From FEN-1139 sp964396375 (GTDB lineage Bacteria; Myxococcota_A; Polyangia; Polyangiales; Polyangiaceae): DNA of 64,000 nt. Positions 24,752 through 33,850 of the stretch are shown piece after piece. The position numbers were made by a program, and so were the translations under genes. The stretch lies in contig CAYNEY010000027.1 in the NCBI GenBank assembly GCA_964396375.1, forward strand, positions 1 to 64,000, in the 5' to 3' direction. The notes under the pieces were generated by a model. That model searched no databases. It was given only the letters and a program-made list of their open reading frames with translations, and was not told where the DNA came from. Every line of letters starts with the position of its first letter. Position 1 is the first letter of the stretch.

Positions 24752-25540
24752 ATGAGTCCCATTCGTGCCTTTGGAAGCTTGACCCTGGCTGCCCTCTTCT
24801 TGAGTGGGAGCGCACTCGCCGAGGAACCGCCTGCTGCGGAGCCGCCTGCTGCGGAGCCCATCCCCGAAGCCGCCCCGCCGGCGCAAGAGCCCGTCGCGCC
24901 GGCCCAACCGGTGTATCAAGCCCCGCCTCCCCAACCGGTGTATCAAGCCCCGCCTCCGGCGTACGAACAGAGCACCGTCGACCCTTCGGCGCGTCATCAC
25001 GACGGCTTCTTCCTCCGGCTGTCCCTCGGCGTCGGCCCCGGCTATTCCACCCTCGAGGGGGAGGGAGCCGCTGAGCTCGACATTCAGGGATTGGGGCCGA
25101 TGTTCGACATCATGCTGGGCGGGAGCCCCACGCCCGGACTGGTGCTCGGAGGCATGATCCTGGGCCACCAGCTCTCGAACCTGGAGATGGAAGACGATAC
25201 GGGAACGGAGTACGACGTCGACAACGACGTGAAGCTGACCACAGCCATGCTCGGCGGGTTCGTCGTGTACTACCCAGATCCGCGGAGCGGCTTCAATCTG
25301 CACGCTCTGATCGGCTACGGTGCTACGTCGTTTTCGAATGACGACAACGTGTCCGAGTTAAGCCCCGAAGGGCTAGCGGTTGGTGGCGGGCTCGGCTACG
25401 ATTTCTGGGTGGGAGACCAGTGGTCGCTCGGACCCGATTTCCGGGTGAGCTATTTCAACCTCAAAGACTCGGTGAACGGAATCGACTTCGAGCAGTCCGT
25501 GCTCGTCCCAACCCTGTCGTTTACGGCGACGCTACACTGA
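24752..25540 (+). CDS. outer membrane beta-barrel protein with Pro-rich N-terminus
   Basis: A 262-residue protein with a Sec signal cleaved after SGSALA. A Pro/Ala/Glu-rich stretch follows (about 24-75), including PVYQAPPP repeats that may span the peptidoglycan. Then comes a region of alternating amphipathic strands (GFFLRLSLGVGPGYSTL, LGGFVVYYPDP, FRVSYFNLKDS) ending LSFTATLH. It fits a small eight-stranded barrel of the OmpW/OmpA-like type, common in myxobacteria. Function unknown. Confidence 0.8.
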   Translation: MSPIRAFGSLTLAALFLSGSALAEEPPAAEPPAAEPIPEAAPPAQEPVAPAQPVYQAPPPQPVYQAPPPAYEQSTVDPSARHHDGFFLRLSLGVGPGYSTLEGEGAAELDIQGLGPMFDIMLGGSPTPGLVLGGMILGHQLSNLEMEDDTGTEYDVDNDVKLTTAMLGGFVVYYPDPRSGFNLHALIGYGATSFSNDDNVSELSPEGLAVGGGLGYDFWVGDQWSLGPDFRVSYFNLKDSVNGIDFEQSVLVPTLSFTATLH

Positions 25541-25700
25541 CCACCCCGTTTCCGGCCGGTCAACAAGAGCGCCCCCTCCGACACTGTAGGAACGATTCCA
25601 CGCGAACGAATCTTGTCGATTCTCCGATCAGGAAGCAGGTGAGCGGGAATTGGGGGGAGGCTCTCGATTTCGAACTATTGGGGCCGCTCAGGGTACACCG

Positions 25701-27311
25701 ATGATTCGTTCCTTCCCTTCCTGCTCCGTGCTGCTCATCCCCGCCTTATCGCTGATTTCCTGCAGCTCCTCCACCGAACAGACTGAACAACTGGGAGGTC
25801 CAGCGGGAGGCTCGCTCGGCTCAGGTGGTGCGGTCAATAGCCAAGGGGGCGCCACCCTCGCCTCCGGCGGACAGCCTCTGGGAAACGGTGGGGGCGTTGG
25901 CATCGGCGGCGCTACCGTCGTTGGTTTCGGCGGCACGGGCCAGGGCGGAGCCAGTCTCCTCGGTCAGGGTGGCGCGGGCCAAGGCGGAGCCACTCTCATC
26001 GGACAGGGCGGTGCAGGCCAAGGTGGAGCCACCGTCACCGGGCAAGGCGGCGCGGGCCAAGGTGGGGCCACTGTCTCTGGCGCGGGTGGAGCAGGCCAGG
26101 GCGGAGCCACCGTCACCGGAGCGGGAGGGAGCGGGGAATCCACCTGCGTGGCGGGTGTGGACACGGGTGACACCTGTGTGCCGAGCGTCGATCTCACCGA
26201 CTGCGTGCGCAGCACCCGCACCTGCACCTGCCAGGCCACGAGCAGCACCTGGAGCTGCACACCCACCACCGGGCAAGGCGGCACCACCGGTGCTGGCGGT
26301 GCCACGGGCGTAGGGGGCAGTGGTTTGGGCGGGGATGGGAGCGGCGGCGCGGGAACGGGAGGCAGCGGCCTCGGTGGCAGTGGTCAGGGCGGCGCGGGAA
26401 CGGGAGGCAGCGGTCAGGGCGGCGCGAGCCCGAGCTTCGAGTGCGCGAACCTGAGCGCCGCCGCCGGCGCCTCGGGACAAGCCAAGCCCTCGGGCGCCGC
26501 CGGCGGGCTGCGAGTGCTCGACTGGGCAGGGTTCCGGAGCGCCGTGTCCTACACCTTCGACGACTCGAACAGCTCGCAGATCCAGAACTACGACGCGCTG
26601 AACGACGCTGGCGGAAAGTACACGTTTTACCTGCAGACCGGCAAGACCTCGGAGTCGTCGAACTCTATCTGGGCCACGGCCCTGGCCGACGGCCACGAGC
26701 TCGGCAACCACACCTCCGATCATCAGAACTGCCCGAGCGATGCAGGGATCAACGCCGCCCAAGATTTCATCCGGAACAACTTCGGGGTCGAGGCCTACGC
26801 CTTCGCGGCGCCCAACGGCAACGAAGCCTGCCGCAACTACTCGGACATGTTCCTCACCAACCGCAGCGTGGCCGGTGCCACCGGGCTCTCCCCTGGAGAC
26901 ACCTCACGCTTCGATTGGATCCCCTCCGGGATCGCCGACGTGAGCGATCTCGGGCCGAGCAACGGCCTGTGGCGGATCTTCTGCATCCATGGCTTCTCTG
27001 GGGGCACCGACGGTGCCTACATGCCGATTGCCCTCGACGGCTTCACCGGGGCCGTTCGCTCCGCGATTTCGGGCGGGGCCTGGGTGGAGACCATCACCAA
27101 CGTGGCCGCCTACCAGGTCGGACAGAGCCGGCTCAGCCAGGGCTCGGGCAACACCCGGAGCTGGACGCTGCCGGCGGTCTTTCCACCCAACATGTGCGTC
27201 CGGGTGACCACTACTGGGGGCACGGTCAAGCAGAACGGGGTCGAGCTCCCCTGGAACGACCACGGGTACTACGAGATTTCGCTGGACGCGCTGTCCCTGA
27301 CCATCGAGTAG
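25701..27311 (+). CDS. CE4-type polysaccharide deacetylase lipoprotein with Gly-rich linker
   Basis: A 536-residue secreted lipoprotein (lipobox LISC, Cys21). Regions in order: Gly-rich linker (about 33-145); a six-Cys module (149-186, described separately); a second Gly-rich linker; and a NodB-like deacetylase (about 270-430) with the metal Asp in SYTFDDSN and the metal-binding HELGNHTSDH. The C-terminal 50 residues (RSWTLPAVFPP, LPWNDHGYYEISL) recur in the deacetylase at 57646, so they are a shared module. Likely substrates are acetylated xylan or chitin; the xylanolytic neighbours favour xylan. The ATG at 25701 gives the signal peptide. Confidence 0.88.
   Translation: MIRSFPSCSVLLIPALSLISCSSSTEQTEQLGGPAGGSLGSGGAVNSQGGATLASGGQPLGNGGGVGIGGATVVGFGGTGQGGASLLGQGGAGQGGATLIGQGGAGQGGATVTGQGGAGQGGATVSGAGGAGQGGATVTGAGGSGESTCVAGVDTGDTCVPSVDLTDCVRSTRTCTCQATSSTWSCTPTTGQGGTTGAGGATGVGGSGLGGDGSGGAGTGGSGLGGSGQGGAGTGGSGQGGASPSFECANLSAAAGASGQAKPSGAAGGLRVLDWAGFRSAVSYTFDDSNSSQIQNYDALNDAGGKYTFYLQTGKTSESSNSIWATALADGHELGNHTSDHQNCPSDAGINAAQDFIRNNFGVEAYAFAAPNGNEACRNYSDMFLTNRSVAGATGLSPGDTSRFDWIPSGIADVSDLGPSNGLWRIFCIHGFSGGTDGAYMPIALDGFTGAVRSAISGGAWVETITNVAAYQVGQSRLSQGSGNTRSWTLPAVFPPNMCVRVTTTGGTVKQNGVELPWNDHGYYEISLDALSLTIE
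25794..26440 (+). repeat. Gly-rich linker repeats
   Basis: In-frame units of about 33 bp encode GQGGAGQGGAT-like blocks on both sides of the six-Cys module, with Ala/Gly/Thr variation. No unit is exactly conserved over the whole array. Confidence 0.8.
26142..26264 (+). other. six-cysteine module, copy 1
   Basis: Encodes a C-x9-C-x8-C-x6-C-x-C-x8-C block with the core CVRSTRTCTCQA and an invariant Trp two before the last Cys. The same spacing and core occur at 46465-46590 and 61610-61735 in unrelated enzymes. Always flanked by Gly-rich linkers. Confidence 0.8.
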
Positions 27312-27329
27312 CCGCCCCTATTGCCAGGC

Positions 27330-28544
27330 TCAGCCCTCGGGCTTCTTCTGAGCCTCGAGTTCGCCCTGCATGCGGATGGTTTCGGTGATGAGCGAGACCA
27401 CCACCACCCGGAACTGCTCGAGCAGCTCCGAGAATCGGCCGATCTCGTCACGGGTCCCGACCGCGATCGGGGTCTCGAAGTCACCGCCCACCACTCGGGT
27501 CGCGACCCGGGAGATCTCGGCCAGGCGCCGGAACACCAACCGGCTCAACAGGAACATGAGCAGCACCATCAGCACCACCACCAGCACCACGCTGGCCGCG
27601 ATGGTATAGGTGAGCGAGCTGGTGAGCTCGGCCGTGACCTCCGTCACGTCGGAGAGCACGAACATCGCGCCGATCTTCTTCTTCTGTCCATCGTACACAG
27701 GAAAGACGCTGCGAATGTAGGTGTGCCCATCCAAGGAGACCAAGCCGAGGCTCTGTCCTCGGTCCGGGACGCTGTCCAGGTTCCTGCCCAGCGAGAGGAT
27801 CGTGCCTTCTTGCACGGTGTTGCTCGCCACCACCACCTCAGCCTGATCCTTCCAATTGTCGCGCAGGCCTACCTTGGCGCGCCCCTCTGCCCACTTCTCT
27901 TCGTTCAGCGCCTTCTTCTCCAAGAGGAGCGCAAACTCGTGCCGCGTCAGCTGCTTCAGGTGCTTGGTGAAACTATTGATCTCGACCCCAAGCTCGAGGT
28001 ACCCGACCAGGTTCCCGCCCTTCAGCTGACCGCTGTCGTAGATCGGGTGGCTGAGGCGGAGCGCGAGACCATGGAAGCCGAGCCCGAGCCCGGAGGCCCA
28101 AGTCTTGGTGCGCGCGGCCTCTTGCACGTTGAAGCGAACGGCCTTGGTACCGATCAGCTTCGGATCCTTCGGATCGGTGACGACCAGGATCCGCTTCTCG
28201 TTCGGATCGATGTAGTTGAAGTTGGTGATCCCGACCTCGGCCTTCAGTTGGGAGTAGAGTGGCAGAGTGGCCGCCAGAAGCTCGTCGCGCGTGGCCAGGT
28301 TGACCTTGGAAACCAGCGCGGCGTTGGTGACGAGGGTGGTCGCCACGGCCTGCATCTTGGCGACCTCGGCTCGACTGAGCTGTTCGAAGGCGGTCCGTGA
28401 GGTCTGGAGGGCCTGCTCACCCAGACTATTGACGTTGCGCTGATAGTTGGCGCGACTGGTGGTGTAGAGGCCGAAGGTCGCGACGAGGGTCGCCACGACG
28501 AAGGCCAGGATGACTTTGACCTTGATGGTGAGGGTAGGCATCAT
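27330..28544 (-). CDS. Cache-HAMP membrane sensor without output domain
   Basis: A 404-residue protein with an N-terminal transmembrane helix (about 8-28), a periplasmic Cache-type ligand-binding region (about 30-310, NFNYIDPNEKRILVVTDP and HTYIRSVFPVYDGQKKKIGAMFV), a second transmembrane helix (about 318-345) and a HAMP segment (RRLAEISRVATRVVGGDFETPI). It ends about 35 residues after HAMP with no methyl-acceptor, kinase or cyclase domain, so it must signal through a partner. A 70-residue protein gene overlaps its start by 4 bp and may encode that partner. It converges with the deacetylase. Confidence 0.85.
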   Translation of the reverse strand: MMPTLTIKVKVILAFVVATLVATFGLYTTSRANYQRNVNSLGEQALQTSRTAFEQLSRAEVAKMQAVATTLVTNAALVSKVNLATRDELLAATLPLYSQLKAEVGITNFNYIDPNEKRILVVTDPKDPKLIGTKAVRFNVQEAARTKTWASGLGLGFHGLALRLSHPIYDSGQLKGGNLVGYLELGVEINSFTKHLKQLTRHEFALLLEKKALNEEKWAEGRAKVGLRDNWKDQAEVVVASNTVQEGTILSLGRNLDSVPDRGQSLGLVSLDGHTYIRSVFPVYDGQKKKIGAMFVLSDVTEVTAELTSSLTYTIAASVVLVVVLMVLLMFLLSRLVFRRLAEISRVATRVVGGDFETPIAVGTRDEIGRFSELLEQFRVVVVSLITETIRMQGELEAQKKPEG

Positions 28545-28753
28545 CGACTCTCCGTGACATCCACGTTCAGGACTTCTCTGGCCGCGGCACGAAGACGCTG
28601 GAGCTTGTCATCATCGTCGGGTGTCGACGGAAGGATCAGCCCGAGCAGCATCCCAGCCTTGAGCCCGATGGCACCGCGGACTTGGACGGCTTCCAAGTTC
28701 CTTTGGGCGATCACCTGATCGATCCGTTGCCTCGCGTCGAAGAGCTTTCCCAT
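28541..28753 (-). CDS. 70-residue protein coupled to the Cache-HAMP sensor
   Basis: Small mostly helical protein (MGKLFDARQRIDQVI start) with a hydrophobic middle (GLKAGMLLGLILPS) and an acidic DDDD turn. The stop overlaps the sensor start (ATGA), so the two are probably translated together. Not recognised; a role as accessory or output partner of the sensor is only suggested by the coupling. Confidence 0.6.
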   Translation of the reverse strand: MGKLFDARQRIDQVIAQRNLEAVQVRGAIGLKAGMLLGLILPSTPDDDDKLQRLRAAAREVLNVDVTESR

Positions 28754-28853
28754 GTCGACCTCACACCGCGAGCCCGAGCTCGGCGTCTTTGGGGTGTACG
28801 GCCGTGGTCCCTCCCGGCTTAACCGCCCCTTCCGGTGACGTGGTCCATGCCCT

Positions 28854-29312
28854 ATGAGCTGTCGCATGCCCACGGGAACCGTGACTCTGCATCGCATCCT
28901 CAAAGCCCCGCCAGAGCGGGTATTTCGTGCGTTCACCTCGACCGATGCCCTCGCCAAGTGGAACGCTCCCCATGGATTTACCGCCACGGTGCACGCCTTC
29001 GATGCCCGTCCAGGTGGTACGTTCCGGATCTCGTTCACGAATTTCACGACCGGGCAGTCCCATCAGTTCGGCGGAGCATTCGAGGAGTTCGTGCCGTCCG
29101 AGCGTTTGGTCACCACCGATCGCTTCGACGATCCGACCTTTCCCGGAACACTCACCACCACGGTGACTCTGCGCGCCGTGCCCGCTGGGACCGAGCTCTC
29201 GATCGTCCAGGAGGGGCTCCCCGAGGTGATCCCCATCGATGGCTGCCAGCTCGGGTGGCAGGAGTCGCTGACGCTGCTCGCGCTCCTGGTGGAGACTGAG
29301 GTCCGCGAGTGA
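28854..29312 (+). CDS. SRPBCC/AHSA1-domain protein
   Basis: A 152-residue protein of the START-like fold: TLHRILKAPPERVFRAFTSTDALAKWNAPHGF at the start in outline, RPGGTFRISFTNF in the middle, and GWQESLTLLALLVE in the final helix. Such proteins have a hydrophobic ligand cavity. Ligand and role are not known. The ATG at 28866 is an alternative start. Confidence 0.85.
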   Translation: MSCRMPTGTVTLHRILKAPPERVFRAFTSTDALAKWNAPHGFTATVHAFDARPGGTFRISFTNFTTGQSHQFGGAFEEFVPSERLVTTDRFDDPTFPGTLTTTVTLRAVPAGTELSIVQEGLPEVIPIDGCQLGWQESLTLLALLVETEVRE

Positions 29313-29325
29313 GGGCAGAGGCCCC

Positions 29326-30609
29326 TTAGGCCATGCCCTCGGCCAGCAGCGGCTCCTCGAGCGCGCGGTAGTCCACCGTGACGTCGAGGCGCGCCAAGAC
29401 CGAATACAGGCCAAATTGCAGCCGGTTGAGCAGGGCGAGCTCCGCGGGATAGGGCCTGGCATGGGCGCGATCGCGGAGCAGCGGAAGCTTGTGCGACAGG
29501 GCGTAGCCAAAGAGCGCCTTCAGGTAGCTCTCGGTGATGCGAAACGGAGCGTCGAAGACCGGAGCCAGCACGCGCCGCCCAAAACCTATCACGAACTCTT
29601 CAAGGGCCCCTCCGCGGGTATCGAAGAGCGCCACCAGCGCCTCCCGAAGCGCGTCCTCGTCTCGCTTCACCGCGGCCCGATGCACGGCCACGAGCGCCCG
29701 ATGCCTGGCGGGTGCGAGCCGCTCCACACAGCCGAAGTCGAGAAAGGTGATGTGCGGTGCCGTGCCGAACAGGTAGTTCCCCGGGTGCGGATCGGCGTTG
29801 AACTCCCCGTGGATGAGGATGCTGCCAAACACGAATCGCCACAGCGTGCCCGCGAAAGCCGCGCGCTCCTCCTCACCTGCGCCCTCGCACATCTCCTCGA
29901 GTGTTTGGCCCGTGGCGTACTCGGTCGTGAGCACCCGCCGCGTCGAATGACTGGAGATCACCCCGGGGATCGCTACCTCCGGCCAGCTCTTGAAACGCTC
30001 GGCGAACCGCGTCCCATGCTCCGCCTCCCGGCGATAGTCGAGCTCCTCGCGGAAGCGCTCGGTGACCTCACGGAAGGTGGCACCGGTTTCGAACCCGCGC
30101 GGTACCACCCCATCCATCAGCCTCGTGAGCACCGAGGCGTTCGACAAGTCGGCGCTCATCGCCCGCTCGATCCCTGGGTGCTGGATCTTCACGGCCACCT
30201 CGCGACCATCGAAGAGCCGCGCCCGGTGCACCTGCCCCACCGAGGCGCTCGCGAAGGGCTGCTCCTCGATCTCGGCGAAGAGCCGCTCCGGGGGCTGCCC
30301 CAGCTCCTCTTCGAGCACACTGGCGATCGCCGGCCAGGGTGAGGTGTCGGTGTGGTCGCGGAGCTTGGCGAGGGCGCCGCGCACCGTAAGATCCATGCCG
30401 TCCGGCAGCATGCCCTCCATGGTGGAAGCCATCTGCCCCACTTTGGCGGCCATCCCGCGCAGGGAGCCGAGGGCCGCGGTAGCCTGCTCCGCCAAGAGCT
30501 CTCGCTTGCGTCCGGTGGCCAACCCAAGCCCCACCGACGCACCCATCCGCGCCAGGGTCGCGGCGCGCTCCCATCGTCCCTGTGGGAGCGAGCGTGGGGG
30601 CTTGGTCAC
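29326..30609 (-). CDS. UbiB/ABC1-family atypical kinase-like protein
   Basis: A 427-residue member of the UbiB (AarF/ADCK) family of atypical ATPases linked to isoprenoid lipid and quinone metabolism. The GTG at 30609 begins VTKPPRSLPQGR, right before conserved sequence; the frame remains open upstream, but it overlaps the GH5 gene. Family features are visible: AAKVGQMAS (KxGQ), ASASVGQVHRA (the Ala-rich loop that replaces the Gly loop), VAVKIQHPG, EELDYRREA, DPHPGN and FLDFG. No quinone genes are nearby. Confidence 0.9.
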   Translation of the reverse strand: MTKPPRSLPQGRWERAATLARMGASVGLGLATGRKRELLAEQATAALGSLRGMAAKVGQMASTMEGMLPDGMDLTVRGALAKLRDHTDTSPWPAIASVLEEELGQPPERLFAEIEEQPFASASVGQVHRARLFDGREVAVKIQHPGIERAMSADLSNASVLTRLMDGVVPRGFETGATFREVTERFREELDYRREAEHGTRFAERFKSWPEVAIPGVISSHSTRRVLTTEYATGQTLEEMCEGAGEEERAAFAGTLWRFVFGSILIHGEFNADPHPGNYLFGTAPHITFLDFGCVERLAPARHRALVAVHRAAVKRDEDALREALVALFDTRGGALEEFVIGFGRRVLAPVFDAPFRITESYLKALFGYALSHKLPLLRDRAHARPYPAELALLNRLQFGLYSVLARLDVTVDYRALEEPLLAEGMA

Positions 30610-30665
30610 CCGTTCAACATTGGCCCTTTGATGGGCGGGGTCAAGGCCAAAGCCGCCGAGCTTGG

Positions 30666-31856
30666 CTACTCCCGCATGCGGTCTCGCACGAAGACAGCGT
30701 GCCCGCTTAGCTGCTCGTCGGTCCAGCCTCCGGTGGTCGGCGTGTTCGGGGGAAAGTAGCAGGTCTGGTCCACGCAGTCGTCGAACTTCCAGGCCGTCCA
30801 ACTGAGGTGGTTCAGGTTCATCCAATCGTGGAAGGCCTGGGCCTCGTCCAGGCAAAGCTCGGGATGTGCCGGAGTTCCGCCGTCGGAGTGCGTGGCCCCC
30901 CACTCGGACACGAAGATGGCAAGGTTCTGCTCGAGCGCGGTGTCTCCGGCATCTCTCAGGGACTGACCGTGCGTGCACGCGTAGAAGTGAAGGGCATAAA
31001 GCAGGTTGTCCCCCACCAAGGGGTTCCGCGCTGCTGAGGCAAGATCCTGATCCCACCGTGGGGTTCCGAGGATGATGAGGTTGTCCGGATCGATGGCGCG
31101 GATCGCCTGCACCACCGCCTCGTGGTACGGCTTTAGCACGTTGTCCCAGCTCACCTGCAGCGGCTCGTTGAAGGTTTCGTAGATCAGGTTCGGCAGCTGC
31201 CCATACTCTCGGGCGATCTGCTCGAAGAACTGGATGGCCTGGGGCAGGTGATCTTGGGCGTCGTGGGCATGCCAATCCACGATCACGTACAGGCCAAGGG
31301 CGATCGCGTTGTCGATCACGTCGCGCACGGCCTGGTTCGCCCGATTGGGATCGGTCAGGTAGGCCCCCGCCGGCTCCACTCCCATCGCCGCGCGGATCAC
31401 GGTCGCGTTCCAGTCGTCCCGCAGGAAGGCCACGCCCTCGCGATCCTTGGCGTAACCGGTGTTTTCCCAGTTCAGCCACATGCTGCTCGGACCCTTGAGC
31501 TGCACGGTCGCTCCGCTCTCATCCACGATGCGTGTCCCCTCCACGCGCAGCGCCCCATGGGTGTCCACCGGAGTCCCTGGCTCAGGCATCCCGCCGAAGC
31601 TCGCGCCGCCACGACCCTGCATGCCTCCGAAAGCCCAAGCGCCGCCCAGTGCCTCGCTGGTGGCACCGCCCGCGGGTGCTCCCCCTTCGGCTCCACCCGC
31701 CCCCGGCAGGGCTCCACCCATCGAAAGGTCAGGCCCGGTCGAGGACGAGGTCCCTCCCTGACCGACCGCGAGCACTTCTTCCGAGTCGGCGCCGCTGCAC
31801 CCGGCCAGAAAGAGCGCACCACTGAAGCCAGCGAGCATGATCTTTTTTGATCTCAT
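30666..31856 (-). CDS. GH5-family endoglucanase-like lipoprotein
   Basis: A 396-residue secreted glycosidase with signal MRSKKIMLAGFSGALFLAGC (Cys20), a short Gly-rich linker (about 35-100) and a catalytic domain (about 110-396). GH5 features: VIVDWHAHDAQDHL, the acid/base Glu in YETFNEPLQ, HFYACTHG, and the nucleophile Glu in IFVSEWGAT. This block set is typical of bacterial cellulases (beta-1,4-endoglucanases). It is divergent from the GH8 gene, 173 bp away, and the two may be co-regulated. The start at 31856 is chosen because it gives the lipoprotein signal. Confidence 0.92.
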   Translation of the reverse strand: MRSKKIMLAGFSGALFLAGCSGADSEEVLAVGQGGTSSSTGPDLSMGGALPGAGGAEGGAPAGGATSEALGGAWAFGGMQGRGGASFGGMPEPGTPVDTHGALRVEGTRIVDESGATVQLKGPSSMWLNWENTGYAKDREGVAFLRDDWNATVIRAAMGVEPAGAYLTDPNRANQAVRDVIDNAIALGLYVIVDWHAHDAQDHLPQAIQFFEQIAREYGQLPNLIYETFNEPLQVSWDNVLKPYHEAVVQAIRAIDPDNLIILGTPRWDQDLASAARNPLVGDNLLYALHFYACTHGQSLRDAGDTALEQNLAIFVSEWGATHSDGGTPAHPELCLDEAQAFHDWMNLNHLSWTAWKFDDCVDQTCYFPPNTPTTGGWTDEQLSGHAVFVRDRMRE

Positions 31857-32029
31857 CTTTGTCAGGGCTCCTCGAAGAATCGATCGGACAGTTGCCGCTC
31901 GCCCTTGGGATCTGTGACTCGAAAACGGCAGGGCTGGGGATTTCTGAAAGGGTTTGCGGGCACCGGTACTCATTTGACCGAGAGGGTGACCTGGTGCGGT
32001 TTCTTCCCGCTCGCGCTACGATAAAGTCC

Positions 32030-33352
32030 ATGCTCACGCCCCGCCGCGCGCTCTTCGTGCTCGCCCTCTGCCTCGGATGCGCCGAAGAAACCGCTTCGCC
32101 TCCTCGGTCCGTCGAGGGCACCGGAGGTGCAGCGGGAGCTTCCTCGGGCAGCGGCGGGACGTCCGGATCCGGGGGAGCGCTCCCCCAAGGAGGAATGTCC
32201 GTGGTGCCACCTTTCACGAGCAGCGGCGCTCAGCCCTTCCCTCGCGACCCCGTGGTGAGTCGTTGCCTTCTGCCGACCCAGACCTCTCCCGAGGCGATCT
32301 TGGCGGCCTACGAGACCTTCCGCACCGTCGTCCTGACACCAGAGGGTGCCAACGGCTACCTCAGGGTGTGGAAGCCCGACTCGGGCACCGTGCTCGGCTC
32401 CACCGTCTCCGAGGGGATCGGCTACGGGATGCTGCTCGCGGTGTACTTCGGCGATCAGCCGGTGTTCGACGCCCTGTTCGGCTACGCCGCGCAGTACCTG
32501 AACGCAAATGGATTGATGGACTGGGAAGTCGATCCGAATGGCCGCGTGATCGGGCGCGGCGCCGCCACCGACGGAGACGAGGACATCGCATTCGCGCTCT
32601 TGATGGCGGAGCGCCAGTGGGGTGGACAGGGCGCGCTCGGCCGCCCCTACCTCGAGCTTGCCACCACGATGATCGAGGCGATCCTGACCTACGAGGTCGC
32701 GCACACCAGAGACTCCATGTTGCTCCCCGGGGATGCCTGGGGCGACGTGGACATCACCAATCCTTCCTATTTTGCGCCGGCGTACTTCCGTGTGTTCGGC
32801 GAGGTGACGGGCAAGCAGGCCGAGTGGGCTCAGGTGATCGACGAGAACTATGCGATCCTCGAGCGGAGCTTGAACGCAGCCAGTGGCAACGCCGAGAACG
32901 GTTTGGTGCCGGCGTGGTGCAACCAGAATGGTGAGCCGGTGGTGGCCTACGCCGGTGCCCCCACACATTTCCAGAACGACTCCACGCGCACGCCGTTTCG
33001 CGTGGGACAAGACTACTGCTGGTTCGGCGAGGCGCGGGCCCTTTCCTACCTCGGCAAGCTCGCCAGCTTCTACGCCTCACAGGGGGTGGCGAACATCGTA
33101 GACGGCTACGAGCTCGACGGCACCCCGCGCCCCGAGCGCGCCGTGGATGGCCTGCAGGCAGCCTCGTTCCTGGGCCCCGCAGGCGTGGCCTTCTCGGCCT
33201 TCTCACAGTATCAGGGCGAGCTCGACGAGGTATGGTCCCGCGTCGCCTCCCAAGGTGCCACCGCCGGCACCATCTACTACCAGAAGTCTTGGACCGCCCT
33301 CTCGCTCTTGATGCTGGGCGGTCACTTCTCGGTGTTCCCGGCGCGAGAGTGA
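32030..33352 (+). CDS. GH8-family endoglucanase/xylanase lipoprotein
   Basis: A 440-residue lipoprotein (lipobox LGC, Cys17) with a short Gly/Ser linker and a GH8 (alpha/alpha)6-barrel. The general acid lies in VSEGIGYGMLLAVYF, and the ATDGDEDIAFALLMAE block carries the conserved Asp. GH8 enzymes cleave beta-1,4-glucan, xylan or chitosan; the exact specificity cannot be read here. The ATG at 32030 gives the signal peptide; the open frame upstream crosses the divergent GH5 gene's 5' end. Confidence 0.93.
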   Translation: MLTPRRALFVLALCLGCAEETASPPRSVEGTGGAAGASSGSGGTSGSGGALPQGGMSVVPPFTSSGAQPFPRDPVVSRCLLPTQTSPEAILAAYETFRTVVLTPEGANGYLRVWKPDSGTVLGSTVSEGIGYGMLLAVYFGDQPVFDALFGYAAQYLNANGLMDWEVDPNGRVIGRGAATDGDEDIAFALLMAERQWGGQGALGRPYLELATTMIEAILTYEVAHTRDSMLLPGDAWGDVDITNPSYFAPAYFRVFGEVTGKQAEWAQVIDENYAILERSLNAASGNAENGLVPAWCNQNGEPVVAYAGAPTHFQNDSTRTPFRVGQDYCWFGEARALSYLGKLASFYASQGVANIVDGYELDGTPRPERAVDGLQAASFLGPAGVAFSAFSQYQGELDEVWSRVASQGATAGTIYYQKSWTALSLLMLGGHFSVFPARE

Positions 33353-33367
33353 GCTTGTCACCGCACC

Positions 33368-33850
33368 TCATGGGCGCGTCTCGGGTCGGGCTCCGCGCTC
33401 CCACGAGGCGCCTTGGCGCTTCTCTGCGCGGTTGTTCCCGCAGTCGAACCACGCCGTGCAGGAGGCGTCGTCGAAGGCGAGCCTGAGCTCGCCCGGGCTG
33501 GGCAGCACGCCCGGGATCCGGGCTCGAAAGCTAGCGCCGTACCACCCGCGCCGCCCGCCGCGTTCGACGATCGGGACGCTGCCAGCGTACCACACAGCGC
33601 CTTGTGCGTCCTCGACCGTGAGATCGACGTGACCCTCCTCCTTACACTGCTCGTGCAGGTGCCGCACCCGACCGAAGACCGTCAACTCGCCACGCTCCTC
33701 ATCGGTGGTGACCACGACCTCGCTGAACTGGTGGTTGTTCGAGGGCGCCTGGGCCAGCTTCAGCCCGGACCGATTGTTCACGTGCGGCACCGCCGAGACG
33801 CAGCCGAAGGCCAGAGACAGCACCGCACAAGCTAGCCATGTTCTTGTCAT
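33368..33850 (-). CDS. small lipoprotein at the end of the RND operon
   Basis: A 160-residue lipoprotein (MTRTWLACAVLSLAFGC). The mature part looks like a small beta-sandwich with four cysteines (HEQCKEEGHVDL; CTAWFDCGNN) and has no recognised family. Its start overlaps the RND pump stop by 4 bp, so it is the last gene of the efflux operon. A periplasmic accessory role in metal handling is inferred from that position only. Confidence 0.65.
   Translation of the reverse strand: MTRTWLACAVLSLAFGCVSAVPHVNNRSGLKLAQAPSNNHQFSEVVVTTDEERGELTVFGRVRHLHEQCKEEGHVDLTVEDAQGAVWYAGSVPIVERGGRRGWYGASFRARIPGVLPSPGELRLAFDDASCTAWFDCGNNRAEKRQGASWERGARPETRP

Noticed and set aside
27321..28400. Antisense ORF of 359 codons over the Cache-HAMP sensor
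   Set aside because: Codes for His/Glu/Asp-rich low-complexity sequence; the minus-strand frame has clear domains.
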